Source of the DNA: Duganella levis
GTDB lineage: Bacteria > Pseudomonadota > Gammaproteobacteria > Burkholderiales > Burkholderiaceae_D
Reading direction: 5' to 3'
DNA length: 64,000 nucleotides
NCBI RefSeq assembly: GCF_009857605.1
Contig: NZ_WWCT01000012.1
Coordinates: forward strand, 1-64,000
The notes under the pieces were generated by a model. It saw only the letters and a program-made list of their open reading frames with translations, did not search any database and was not told where the DNA came from. Shown one piece after another: positions 17,678 to 26,978 of this stretch (position 1 is the stretch's first letter; each line of letters opens with the position of its first letter). A program made the translations under genes and the position numbers.

Positions 17678-18549
17678 TGAGCGCAACTCTGGAAAAAGCC
17701 GCGATGAATCCGGTTTATCGCAAGCGTCTGCTGACGCACCGCATCGGCATCGCCATGTCGGTGTTCGCCATGTCGATCGGCCTGGCCGTGCTGGCGTGGA
17801 TTCTGGTGACCCTGATCGTCAAGGGCTTCGGCGCACTGAGCATCGACCTGTTCACGCAAACCACGCCGGCCCCGGGCAGCGAAGGCGGCGGCCTGTTGAA
17901 TGCGATCGTCGGCAGCCTGATGATCGTCGGCCTGTCGACCCTGATCTCGACCCCGATCGGCATCCTGGCCGGCATGTACCTGGCCGAATACGGCGAAGAA
18001 AACAAGGTCGCCAGCATCACCCGCTTTGTCACCGACATCATGCTGTCGGCGCCATCGATCGTGATCGGCATGTTCGTTTGGGCCATGTATGTGGCTACTG
18101 CCAAGCACTACTCCGGTTACGCTGGTTCGGTAGCACTGGCGCTGATCGCCGTGCCGGTGGTGGTGCGCACCACCGACAACATGCTGCGCCTGGTGCCGAA
18201 CAACCTGCTGGAAGCCGCGTTTGCGCTGGGTGCGCCACGCTGGAAAGTCGCGATGACGGTGCGCCTGCGCGCCGTCAAGGCCGGCGTCATCACCGGCGTG
18301 CTGCTGGCGGTGGCCCGCGTGTCCGGCGAAACCGCGCCGCTGCTGTTCACCGCGCTGAACAACCAGTTCATGAGCGTCGACATGAACGCGCCGATCGCCA
18401 ACCTGCCGGTGGTGATCTACGGCTACGCCATGAGCCCATATGACAACTGGCGCGAACTGGCCTGGGGTGGCGCACTGCTGGTAACTTTCAGCGTGCTGGC
18501 CCTGAACGTGATTTCGCGTACCCTGTTTGCCCAAAAAGCCCCGAACTAA
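17677..18549 (+). CDS. pstA: Phosphate ABC transporter permease
   Basis: 290 residues, inner membrane. Six hydrophobic segments; typical PstA motifs LAGMYLAEYGEENKVA, LSAPSIVIGMFVWAMY and the coupling loop EAAFALGAPRWKVAMTVRL. Pairs with PstC to form the channel. Lies between pstC (1-bp overlap) and pstB (22-bp gap). Confidence 0.96.
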   Translation: MSATLEKAAMNPVYRKRLLTHRIGIAMSVFAMSIGLAVLAWILVTLIVKGFGALSIDLFTQTTPAPGSEGGGLLNAIVGSLMIVGLSTLISTPIGILAGMYLAEYGEENKVASITRFVTDIMLSAPSIVIGMFVWAMYVATAKHYSGYAGSVALALIAVPVVVRTTDNMLRLVPNNLLEAAFALGAPRWKVAMTVRLRAVKAGVITGVLLAVARVSGETAPLLFTALNNQFMSVDMNAPIANLPVVIYGYAMSPYDNWRELAWGGALLVTFSVLALNVISRTLFAQKAPN

Positions 18550-18571
18550 TTAAATAAAGCGAATCCATACA

Positions 18572-19375
<804 letters not shown>

Positions 19376-19412
19376 TCACCTTTATAATATCAAATCGGAA
19401 TTGGAGAGCAGC

Positions 19413-20126
19413 ATGATCGGTGAGCATTCATCCAAGCAGTATGACAACGAACTGGAAGCCATTCGCAGCAAAGTGCTGCTGATGGGCGGCATCGTCGAGA
19501 CGCAGTTCCTCGACGCCATGACCTGCTTCCGCATTGGTAACGCCGAGCGCGCCGACCGCGTGATGCGCGAAGACGACGCCGTCAACCAGCTGGAAGTGTC
19601 GCTGGACGACGCCTGCAGCCACCTGATCGTGCGCCGCCAGCCGGCCGCCAACGACCTGCGCACCATCATGGCCACCATCAAGGTGATTACCGACCTGGAG
19701 CGCATCGGCGACGAAGCCACCAAGATCGCCCGCACCGCCAAGCAGCTGCACGCACGCGGCGCGGTGACCGTCAACCATTACGAAATGGTGCGCGGCATCG
19801 CCAACAACACCTCGGACCTGCTGCATGATGCGCTGGACGCGTTTGCCCGCAACGATGGCAAGCAGGCGCTGCAACTGATCGCCCAGGACGCCGTGATCGA
19901 CCACGAATTCCGTTCGATCATGCGCAACCTGATCACCTTCATGATGGAAGATCCACGCACCATCTCGGCCGCGCTGGACACGCTGTGGGTGGCCAAGGCC
20001 ATCGAGCGCATCGGCGACCACGCCAAGAACATCGCGGAATACGTGATCTACGTGGTGGAAGGCAAAGACATCCGCCACACCAAAACCGTCCCGCTGCCGG
20101 ACGACGTCCCTGCGCAAGCTGAATAA
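19413..20126 (+). CDS. phoU: Phosphate signalling protein PhoU
   Basis: 237 residues, two three-helix PhoU repeats (metal-binding E/DxxxD patterns, for example TDLERIGDEATKIART and KAIERIGDHAKNIAEY). Negative regulator linking PstB to PhoR. The ATG at 19413 is preceded by ttggagag; an upstream in-frame start at 19401 lacks one. phoB begins 6 bp after its stop. Confidence 0.96.
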   Translation: MIGEHSSKQYDNELEAIRSKVLLMGGIVETQFLDAMTCFRIGNAERADRVMREDDAVNQLEVSLDDACSHLIVRRQPAANDLRTIMATIKVITDLERIGDEATKIARTAKQLHARGAVTVNHYEMVRGIANNTSDLLHDALDAFARNDGKQALQLIAQDAVIDHEFRSIMRNLITFMMEDPRTISAALDTLWVAKAIERIGDHAKNIAEYVIYVVEGKDIRHTKTVPLPDDVPAQAE

Positions 20127-20132
20127 ATACAC

Positions 20133-20825
20133 ATGGCATCTGATAAAACAACTGTACTGATCGTTGAAGACGAACCGGCGATTGTCGAGCTGGTGACGTT
20201 CTCGCTGCGTGAAGCCGGCTGGAACTGCTGCAACGTGCAAAGCGCGGGCGAGGCCTGGGATTTCATCCAGACCAAGACCCCGCAGCTGATCCTGCTCGAC
20301 TGGATGCTGCCGGACTCGACCGGCCTGCGCCTGCTGTCGCGCATCCGCTCGGACCGTCAATTCAACGACATCCCGGTCATCATGCTGACCGCCAAGAGCA
20401 TGGAAGAGGACAAGCTGGCCGGCCTGAACAGCGGCGCCGATGACTACATCACCAAGCCGTTCTCGCCGCGCGAATTGCTGGCCCGCTCCAAGGCGCTGCT
20501 GCGCCGCAAGGCGCCGGAACACGCGCAAGCGACCATGCGCGCCGCCAACATCATGCTGGACCCGGTCAGCTGCACCGTCTCCATGGACGAGCAGAAGATC
20601 GACATCGGCCATGCCGAATACAAGCTGCTGAAATTCCTGCTGGCGCATCCGGAACGGGTGTTCTCGCGCAGCCAGCTGCTGGACAAAGTGTGGGGCGATC
20701 ATGTGGTGATCGAGGAGCGTACGGTGGACGTCCACGTACTGCGCCTGCGCAAGGCCTTGAAAGAGGCTGAACACTTGATCAAAACCGTGCGTAGTGTAGG
20801 CTACATGCTGTCGGAAAAAACCTGA
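20133..20825 (+). CDS. phoB: Phosphate regulon response regulator PhoB
   Basis: 230 residues. Receiver domain with acidic pair VEDEP and phospho-acceptor Asp in ILLDWMLPDSTG, switch Thr in MLTAKS, Lys in ITKPFSP; C-terminal OmpR-type winged helix ending TVDVHVLRLRKAL and TVRSVGYML. Binds the Pho boxes upstream of ppk and pstS. 7 bp precede phoR. Confidence 0.96.
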   Translation: MASDKTTVLIVEDEPAIVELVTFSLREAGWNCCNVQSAGEAWDFIQTKTPQLILLDWMLPDSTGLRLLSRIRSDRQFNDIPVIMLTAKSMEEDKLAGLNSGADDYITKPFSPRELLARSKALLRRKAPEHAQATMRAANIMLDPVSCTVSMDEQKIDIGHAEYKLLKFLLAHPERVFSRSQLLDKVWGDHVVIEERTVDVHVLRLRKALKEAEHLIKTVRSVGYMLSEKT

Positions 20826-20832
20826 GTTTCAA

Positions 20833-22146
20833 ATGAATCCAAAACTGGTGTTCTGGGTGCCTGCTGCGCTGCGTACTGCCATCATCCTGGCGGCGTGCGC
20901 GCTGGCGGGCTGGATGTTCGGCTGGACGACCGGACTGGTGCTGGCCTTGCTGGCCATGATGGCGCTGGTGTTCACCCAGCTGAACTATCTCTACCAACTG
21001 AGCAACTGGATGGACGATCCGCGCAGCTTCAAGCTGCCGGACGGTTGGGGCGAGTGGACCAACATCTTCTCGCGCCTGTACCGCATGCGCCGCGACGATG
21101 AAAAGAACCAGGCCGAACTGACCGAATGGCTGGCGCGCTTCCGCCAGGCCATGCACCTGCTGCCGGACGGCGTGGTGATCATGGACGACGTGCTGTTCCT
21201 GGAGTGGTGCAATCCGGCCGCCGAACAGCATCTGGGCCTCAGCAACGAGCGCGACAAGGGTATGCGCGTGACCAACCTGGTGCGCAATCCGGACTTCATG
21301 GATTACATCATTCTCGGCCGTTACGAGCAGCCGCTGACCATCAGCTTCCGCGAACGCAAGCTGATCGTGCATATCATTCCGTTTGAAAACCGCCGCCAGA
21401 TCCTGGTGACGCACGATGCGACCGAAACCGAGCGCATCGAGGAAATGCGCCGCGACTTCATCGCCAACGCCTCGCACGAACTGCGCACGCCGCTGACGGT
21501 GATCGTCGGCTTCCTCGAAATCGCCGCGCAGGAAGGCCTGGATGCGACCACCCGCGCCGCCCACCTGAAGCTGATGACGGAGCAGGGCCACCGCATGCAG
21601 CATCTGATCGAGGACATGCTGACCCTGTCACGGCTGGAGTCGGTGGATTATCCGATGCGGCCGGACCCGGTCGATGTACACCAGCTGATGGAGCAAGTGG
21701 CGCGCGATGCGCGCGCGCTGTCGGCCGGCAAGCATGAGATTACGCTGTCGGTCGATGGGCCGAATGTGATGGGTTCGTACGAAGAGCTGCACAGCGCGTT
21801 CGGCAACCTGGCCTCGAATGCCGTGCGTTACACGCCGGCCGGCGGCAAGATCCACCTGGTGTGGAAGGAACACGAAGGCGGCGTCAAGTTCAAGGTGGAA
21901 GATACCGGCATCGGCATCAGCCCGGAGCACATCTCGCGCCTGACCGAGCGCTTCTACCGCGTCGACAAGAGCCGTTCGCGCGAAACGCAGGGCACCGGCC
22001 TGGGGCTGGCCATCGTCAAGCACGTCCTGCTGCGCCACAGCGGCACGCTGCAAATCAAATCAGAAGCGGGCAAGGGCAGCAGCTTCATTGTCTGCCTGCC
22101 GAAAACCGCCGTCGTACAGCAACAGCCGGAGCTGCTGCTGGGCTGA
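20833..22146 (+). CDS. phoR: Phosphate regulon sensor histidine kinase PhoR
   Basis: 437 residues. Two N-terminal membrane helices (residues ~10-55) with almost no periplasmic loop, a PAS-like segment around MDDVLFLEWCNPAAEQHLG, DHp box DFIANASHELRTPLTVIVGF with the phosphorylated His, and an ATPase domain with N box (NLASNAVRYTPAGG), G1 (VEDTGIGI) and G2 (GTGLGLAIVKHVL). Phosphorylates PhoB when Pst reports low phosphate. Confidence 0.96.
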   Translation: MNPKLVFWVPAALRTAIILAACALAGWMFGWTTGLVLALLAMMALVFTQLNYLYQLSNWMDDPRSFKLPDGWGEWTNIFSRLYRMRRDDEKNQAELTEWLARFRQAMHLLPDGVVIMDDVLFLEWCNPAAEQHLGLSNERDKGMRVTNLVRNPDFMDYIILGRYEQPLTISFRERKLIVHIIPFENRRQILVTHDATETERIEEMRRDFIANASHELRTPLTVIVGFLEIAAQEGLDATTRAAHLKLMTEQGHRMQHLIEDMLTLSRLESVDYPMRPDPVDVHQLMEQVARDARALSAGKHEITLSVDGPNVMGSYEELHSAFGNLASNAVRYTPAGGKIHLVWKEHEGGVKFKVEDTGIGISPEHISRLTERFYRVDKSRSRETQGTGLGLAIVKHVLLRHSGTLQIKSEAGKGSSFIVCLPKTAVVQQQPELLLG

Positions 22147-22149
22147 TCT

Positions 22150-22443
22150 CTAGCGGTTGTAGAACGCCGCTACCTTGTTGACCACGCCGGGCGAATGCTG
22201 CTCGGCGGTGGTTGCAATTTCTTCCATTTGCGCTGGCGTGATTTGTTCCGTTTGCTCTGGCGTGACCCTCGGATGCTGGTCGTCGCCAAAGTCGCCGATA
22301 CTGGCCGCCAGCGATGCCACCATTTCGTGGCTGACATTGCTCAGCAGGCGGTTGACGATATCGGCGCGCTGCTCGGCGGTGCTGAGCAAGAACAGCTGGC
22401 TGATGGTGTGAGGTTCGGATGAAGTGTTGATGGCGGCGGGCAT
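22150..22443 (-). CDS. Hypothetical 97-residue protein
   Basis: Soluble, helical-looking protein (TISQLFLLSTAEQRADIVNR then TPEQTEQITPAQMEEIATTA) with no motif I recognise; ends VVNKVAAFYNR. An AAGGAG site 7 nt before the ATG supports translation. It sits tail to tail with phoR, 3 bp from its stop. The repeated TPEQ/TPAQ helices with Glu-rich faces suggest a small protein-protein interaction module. Function unknown. Confidence 0.7.
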   Translation of the reverse strand: MPAAINTSSEPHTISQLFLLSTAEQRADIVNRLLSNVSHEMVASLAASIGDFGDDQHPRVTPEQTEQITPAQMEEIATTAEQHSPGVVNKVAAFYNR

Positions 22444-22594
22444 ATTGGCTCCTTGAGGTCCCTTGAGGTCTATAGGAGCAAGTTAGCCGTACCGCCGCGC
22501 CGGGTCTGTACGGACGCTAACCGAAGTATTCCTTGGAGCGCGCATTCTTCTCGCACTCGTCGTGAATGAGGTGAAAGCGCTCATGGTCTGCCCA

Positions 22595-23470
22595 TTATTT
22601 AAATTGGACGACCTGCTGCCGGATGCCGTCACTCAACGGTCTTGGTGCGACGGCTATTTGTACGCCGTCGCCCGCGATCCCGGCCACTGCGAAACGCGGT
22701 GCCTGCGGGACGCCATTCTCCGGGTAATTCACGACTACATCGGACGGCTCGATAGCACGGCCGTTTAGCGACGGACGATGAAAGGTGACGGTCACGGCCG
22801 GAATCGCTGAGTTTGATCCGTAGACTTCGACAAATGACGCCAACTGGGCGCCGAGCAATCCATCGGCACTATCCATCCGTAGCGAGCCTGGCGTGCATAT
22901 ATTCTTGCCACTTGCATCTTGGACCGTGGCGGTAAGCCAACTTTGGGTACCGTTTACTTCGCGGGTGACCGAGTAAATATATCGGCCTTTGTGCCAATTA
23001 CAGGAATTGCGGACGCTCACGAAATTTCCTTCGTATCCAGCGGCCTCGAAATGCGCTCCCGGTGGCCCCTTGGCATAGTCCAGATCGATCGCCTGGCCGG
23101 TGGCCCAACGCGAAAACAAGGTGCCGCGTCCAAGCGGCACCAAGGTGCGTTCGCTGGCACTTGGCCAACCGGCCACATGGGTCTGCACGCCACCGTAGAA
23201 GTTCGCTCCGCCCACAGTTATCAAGCCGAGTGGCGCGATATAAAAATCGGCATCGTCCGGCACGTCGTTCGAGATATCGAACGCGATACTGAGCGAATCG
23301 AGCCGTTCATGTGCAGGCAAAGTCCACCAAAGATCCGCCAGGTGCCACGGATAGACCGGCGGCGCGTCGGCGGAGCGCGAAGGCGGTGAGAACGCGCTAG
23401 CCGCAAGAGCCAGCATGCACAGCGTTGTTGCGTATCGTTGCCTTGCTGCGCGCATAGTTAGCTGGTGCAT
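22595..23470 (-). CDS. Secreted hypothetical protein, possibly DUF3472-like
   Basis: 291 residues with an N-terminal signal sequence (MHQLTMRAARQRYATTLCML, then ALAASAFS). GGAAGG precedes the ATG at 23470; the frame runs upstream into acyP but that part is antisense-like. The centre has NFYGGVQTHVAGW, ERTLVPLGRGTLFSRW and GYEGNFVSVR followed by HKGRYIYSVTRE. The order (aromatic-GxQ, ER-LFS-W, then a Trp/Gly stretch before an RY-type strand) resembles the DUF3472 domain of the lipoprotein at 42966-44294, a distant similarity judged by eye. Function unknown. Confidence 0.6.
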   Translation of the reverse strand: MHQLTMRAARQRYATTLCMLALAASAFSPPSRSADAPPVYPWHLADLWWTLPAHERLDSLSIAFDISNDVPDDADFYIAPLGLITVGGANFYGGVQTHVAGWPSASERTLVPLGRGTLFSRWATGQAIDLDYAKGPPGAHFEAAGYEGNFVSVRNSCNWHKGRYIYSVTREVNGTQSWLTATVQDASGKNICTPGSLRMDSADGLLGAQLASFVEVYGSNSAIPAVTVTFHRPSLNGRAIEPSDVVVNYPENGVPQAPRFAVAGIAGDGVQIAVAPRPLSDGIRQQVVQFK

Positions 23471-23520
23471 GTCAAAACCTTCCCCAAAATTGGCTTGCCC
23501 CAGGATTTTTGGCAGACCAC

Positions 23521-23787
23521 TCAAGACAGCAATATCCTGAATGCATCGTGGCTGGTAGTGGTGTCTTCGACGGCAACGTTGTCGACGCGCGCGGCGGGTG
23601 GGGCTTGGCGGCTCCAGTTGATAATGGCGTCGACTGCGGCGGCGTCGCCGTCCACTTCGGCTTCCACCGAGCCATCGCTCAGGTTGCGGACCCAGCCGCG
23701 CAGGCCGAGATCGACGGCTTGCCGTGCAAACGAGGCGCGGTAGCCGACGCCTTGTACCAGTCCTGTGATCAGCAGATGTTTTGCCAT
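23521..23787 (-). CDS. acyP: Acylphosphatase
   Basis: 88 residues. Hydrolyses acyl phosphates. Active-site loop GLVQGVGYRASF with the catalytic Arg, and the catalytic Asn in WVRNLSDGSVE. ATG at 23787 with GAGGAGA site. Last gene of a tight leftward run with the LprI-like and AI-2E-type genes (14-bp gap to the former). Confidence 0.94.
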   Translation of the reverse strand: MAKHLLITGLVQGVGYRASFARQAVDLGLRGWVRNLSDGSVEAEVDGDAAAVDAIINWSRQAPPAARVDNVAVEDTTTSHDAFRILLS

Positions 23788-23801
23788 GCGTGGTCTCCTC
23801 A

Positions 23802-24176
23802 TCAGCCTCGGGCGGGGAATTGTTCCAGTTGCTGGATGCGCTGTTTGGCGCGGTCTTGCATGCACTCGCTGTACATGACGTTGCGGATGCTGCCGCCTTG
23901 CCACTTCGCGTATTCTGCCTGGCAGTCGGCTTCGCGGAACTTGACCCACAGGCGCTGGGCGTCGACCAGTTTGGCCTTGATGCCAGCAGCGTCATCCATG
24001 GTGGCAACTTCCTTCAGTGTCTGCTGGTAGGTGGCATTCAGCTGGCGCTCGACTTTCTCCGTTGCCTGCGACGCGCATTGATTGAGGTCGATCGTGCTGA
24101 AGGCTTTGTCGCAGTCCAGCGCGTAGCTGCTGCCGGCGCTGGCGGCCAGCAACAGGGGGAGGATCAGGCGTTTCAT
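23802..24176 (-). CDS. LprI-like (DUF1311) secreted protein
   Basis: 124 residues with a signal peptide MKRLILPLLLAASAGSSYAL. The mature part shows the DUF1311/LprI N-domain pattern: LDCDKAFSTIDLNQCASQA, a YQQTLKEV helix, LVDAQRLWVKFREADCQAEY and SECMQDRAKQRIQQLE; four cysteines could form two disulfides. LprI of mycobacteria inhibits lysozyme, but most relatives are uncharacterised. Start overlaps the permease stop (ATGA). Confidence 0.83.
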   Translation of the reverse strand: MKRLILPLLLAASAGSSYALDCDKAFSTIDLNQCASQATEKVERQLNATYQQTLKEVATMDDAAGIKAKLVDAQRLWVKFREADCQAEYAKWQGGSIRNVMYSECMQDRAKQRIQQLEQFPARG

Positions 24177-26056
24177 AAAGTACCGCTTCCTTTCATGGCC
24201 AACTGGCAGCTGTGCAGCACGTCTTCATACGAGCGCGACACGTGGTCGGCGGTGGGGAAGACGCAGGTTTTCAAGTCGGGATTCTCAAACGGGCTCGGCA
24301 GCAGCAGCGCGAAATGTTTGCAGTTCGGCAGTTCCTGGCGCATCCGTTCCAGCGTCTGCGCCATCAGCGCGCAGTCGTTCAGCGGGTCGACGCTGACCAG
24401 GCAAACGATCGATACCAGTTCAGCCGATGCTTCCGGCGGCGTATCCTTGTCCAGATCTTCCAGGCTCATGCTGCGTGCATCGATCTTCTGCTCGCGCAGG
24501 ATGCGCACCAGGATCTCGGTAGCCAGTTCCGCATACGACGAACCCAGGCCCATGCTCAGTACCACGCTGCCAGCCGGCACGTCGAACGATCCCTGCCATT
24601 CGCCGCTGTCGGAAATGCGTTGCTCGCGCAACTCACGGCCGATGCCGCCGCGCTTCAGCACGCTGGGGCGCTTGCGCTTCTTCCACCATTTGACGCTGCC
24701 GCTCAGCGCCTCGATCACGGCAATGATGGAGCCGGATACTTTCTCTTCTTCCACCGGCGTGATCGAACCGTCCTTGAAATCGAAGCTGGCCAGATGCAGC
24801 GCCGGCAGCAGCACGCCGTCGCAATACTCGGCCAGCGATTTGTGTTGCATGTAGCGCTTGGCGCTGGTGACGATTTCGTGCGCGTCGCCGGACAACGCGC
24901 GCTGGTAGAAATTCTGCGGCATGGTCAGCGCCGGCAGTTCGCCGAACATAATCTCCAGCACCTTCAGCGCGCGGATGTAGCGGCCGGCCACCACCAGGCA
25001 CAAGGTCAGCGGCGTCGACAGCACCAGCCCGACCGGACCCCAGATCCAGCTCCAGAAAATCGCCGACACCACCACCGACAGCGGCGACAGTCCGGTGGTA
25101 TGGCCGTACAGCTTGGGCTCGATGGTCTGGGCGACGATGATTTCCACCGCCAGGAACAGGCCCAGCGTCATCAGCGCCATCGACCAGCCGGGATCGATGG
25201 CAGCCGCCAGCACGGTGGCGCAGAACGCCGCCATCCATACGCCCACATAGGGAATGAAGCGCAGCACGGCCGTCATGGTGCCCCACAGCAGCGCCTGGCC
25301 CAGGCCCATCAGGCTCAGCCCCAACCAGATCGCCAGCCCGGTGGCGAGGTTGACCAGGAATTGCGAGATGAAGAAGCGCGACAGGCGCTCGCCGGCATCG
25401 TTGACGGCAATCGTGGTGGCGCGCAAATCGCCGCCGCCTGCCAGGCGGATGAAGCGGTCGCGCAGCGATTCATGTTCCAGCAGCACAAAGATCAGCACCA
25501 CGAACACGATGCCGGCCGTTTCCAGCGGCGGCCATACGGAGGATGCTATCTTGGCCAGCAGCTGGAACGGCTTCAGCGCCGGTTCGTGGATTTCCACCAG
25601 CACCGGCGTCTTGGCGCTACCATCGTTTTGCAGCACGGGCGTAGGACCGTCGAGGCTGTCGCCGGTGAAGTGCTCGATCAATTGCCCGGCCGGACCGCCA
25701 AGGCTGCCGAGCGTGCCGCGCGTCAGCTGGTCCAGCGTTTCGATCTTGCTGGCGATGGTGTCCTGGTACTGCGGCAGGCTGGCGCCCATCATGCCGACCT
25801 GCTGGATGATCACCGCGCCGATCGCCAGCAGCGTCACTGTCACCACCAGCACGCCGGTGCAGACCGAGGTGGTCTGGCCCAGCCCCAGGTGGCGCAGCGC
25901 GCGCACGAACGGTGCAATCAAAAAGCTGAAGATGAAGGCCAGCGTGATGGGAATCAGCACGTCGCGGCCGAAGTAGAGCAGGGCCAGCACCGTGGCCGTG
26001 CCCACCAGGCCAGCTACAGCGCTGGGTAAAGTGCGGGAAGTAAGAGAATCAGACAC
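24173..26056 (-). CDS. AI-2E-type (PerM) permease with C-terminal cobalamin-binding-like domain
   Basis: 627 residues, clearly longer than the usual ~350. Residues 1-390 are the AI-2E/PerM permease: about eight hydrophobic segments, with LRFIPYVGVWMAAF and STPLTLCLVVAGRY. Residues ~400-627 form an extra cytoplasmic region: a helical part (FYQRALSGDAHEIVTSAKRY ... DGVLLPALHLAS) reminiscent of the helical cap of B12-binding modules, a basic linker, then a Rossmann-like part VVLSMGLGSSYAELATEILV ... LREQKIDARSM. The DxHxxG cobalamin motif is absent. Transported substrate is unknown. Overlaps the CPBP gene by 8 bp and the LprI-like gene by 4 bp. Confidence 0.8.
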   Translation of the reverse strand: MSDSLTSRTLPSAVAGLVGTATVLALLYFGRDVLIPITLAFIFSFLIAPFVRALRHLGLGQTTSVCTGVLVVTVTLLAIGAVIIQQVGMMGASLPQYQDTIASKIETLDQLTRGTLGSLGGPAGQLIEHFTGDSLDGPTPVLQNDGSAKTPVLVEIHEPALKPFQLLAKIASSVWPPLETAGIVFVVLIFVLLEHESLRDRFIRLAGGGDLRATTIAVNDAGERLSRFFISQFLVNLATGLAIWLGLSLMGLGQALLWGTMTAVLRFIPYVGVWMAAFCATVLAAAIDPGWSMALMTLGLFLAVEIIVAQTIEPKLYGHTTGLSPLSVVVSAIFWSWIWGPVGLVLSTPLTLCLVVAGRYIRALKVLEIMFGELPALTMPQNFYQRALSGDAHEIVTSAKRYMQHKSLAEYCDGVLLPALHLASFDFKDGSITPVEEEKVSGSIIAVIEALSGSVKWWKKRKRPSVLKRGGIGRELREQRISDSGEWQGSFDVPAGSVVLSMGLGSSYAELATEILVRILREQKIDARSMSLEDLDKDTPPEASAELVSIVCLVSVDPLNDCALMAQTLERMRQELPNCKHFALLLPSPFENPDLKTCVFPTADHVSRSYEDVLHSCQLAMKGSGTL

Positions 26057-26906
26057 CGTCTATCCTGGCAGGGTAAGTAAAGCCAATAAAATGCACCGCG
26101 TTGAGGGCGATGTGAACCAGTATGGCGGCTTCGATGCGTTGCGTGCGGTGGTAAGCCCAAGCGTAGCCGATGCCGGCAATGCCAGCGAGTATGCCATATC
26201 GCAGGCCGCCGCCGAGGTGCGCGGCGCCGAACAAAAGGGCCGAAACGGCCACCGCCAGCCATGGCCCCCAGCGGAAGCGCTGCAGCGCGGCGGCTAGGCG
26301 TGCTTGCAGCAGGCCGCGGAAGAACGCTTCTTCGGCAATCACCGTGAACAGCAGGTTGACGACGATGAAGCCCAGCGTCTGCTGCGGCAGTTTGACGTCA
26401 GCGCCGACCACTCCGGCAGCCAGTGCAAAACCGAGCGTGGCCGCCACCGTCAGCACCAGCACCGGCAGGGTCTGGCGCAGCACCGTGCCCAGTTCGGACC
26501 ACGAGCTGATGCGCTGGCACAGCCAGGCCAGCAAGATCAGGCCGACTGCGCCCTTGTCGAAATTGGCGTATTGCGTGAAGGGCAGGGCGTTGGCGGACAA
26601 CTGCACGCGGTCGATCAGGACCGGGTTGTTGAAGCCCGGCAGCTTGTGCATGGCCAGCGCCAGGGCCAGCAGGATGGTGATGGTCTGCGCAACGGCCCGC
26701 AACGTCGCGGCGCGCGCATGCCCAGCCAGCCAGGCGGCGCCGGCAAACAGCAGCAGCGCGATCAGCGCCGGCGCATGCAGCACGCCGGCCACCAGACCGG
26801 CGCCCACCGCCGCCGCAAACAGCAGCGCCGGCAGCAGCGGATGGGACCAGACGGCAGCGATGGCGCCGGCCAGCAGGAGGAAAGTCAGCAGTGTAGGAAT
26901 GGGCAT
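26049..26906 (-). CDS. CPBP family intramembrane protease
   Basis: 285 residues, eight or so membrane segments. The CAAX-protease-like motifs are intact: EEAFFRGLLQARL (EExxxR), FGAAHLGGG (FxxxH) and HIALNAVHF (HxxxN). Such proteins process membrane or prenylated substrates, or immunity targets; no peptide substrate gene is adjacent. Start ATG at 26906, with a TTG one codon earlier; neither has a good ribosome site. First gene of the leftward operon. Confidence 0.88.
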   Translation of the reverse strand: MPIPTLLTFLLLAGAIAAVWSHPLLPALLFAAAVGAGLVAGVLHAPALIALLLFAGAAWLAGHARAATLRAVAQTITILLALALAMHKLPGFNNPVLIDRVQLSANALPFTQYANFDKGAVGLILLAWLCQRISSWSELGTVLRQTLPVLVLTVAATLGFALAAGVVGADVKLPQQTLGFIVVNLLFTVIAEEAFFRGLLQARLAAALQRFRWGPWLAVAVSALLFGAAHLGGGLRYGILAGIAGIGYAWAYHRTQRIEAAILVHIALNAVHFIGFTYPARIDGV

Positions 26907-26978
26907 CAAGCAGGGGAGGCAGGGAAATCAGGTGCGCTTAAGTTTCCCTTAATCATATCACTTTGCCCATGTTCGCAT

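Noticed and set aside
22449..22472. Short tandem ccttgaggtc repeat upstream of the 97-residue protein
   Set aside because: Two copies of ten bases only; part of the RBS region and not enough to call a repeat element.
23471..24007. N-terminal extension of the secreted hypothetical protein to 24007
   Set aside because: The extension is out-of-frame DNA of acyP and the LprI-like gene; the ATG at 23470 has its own RBS and starts a signal peptide.
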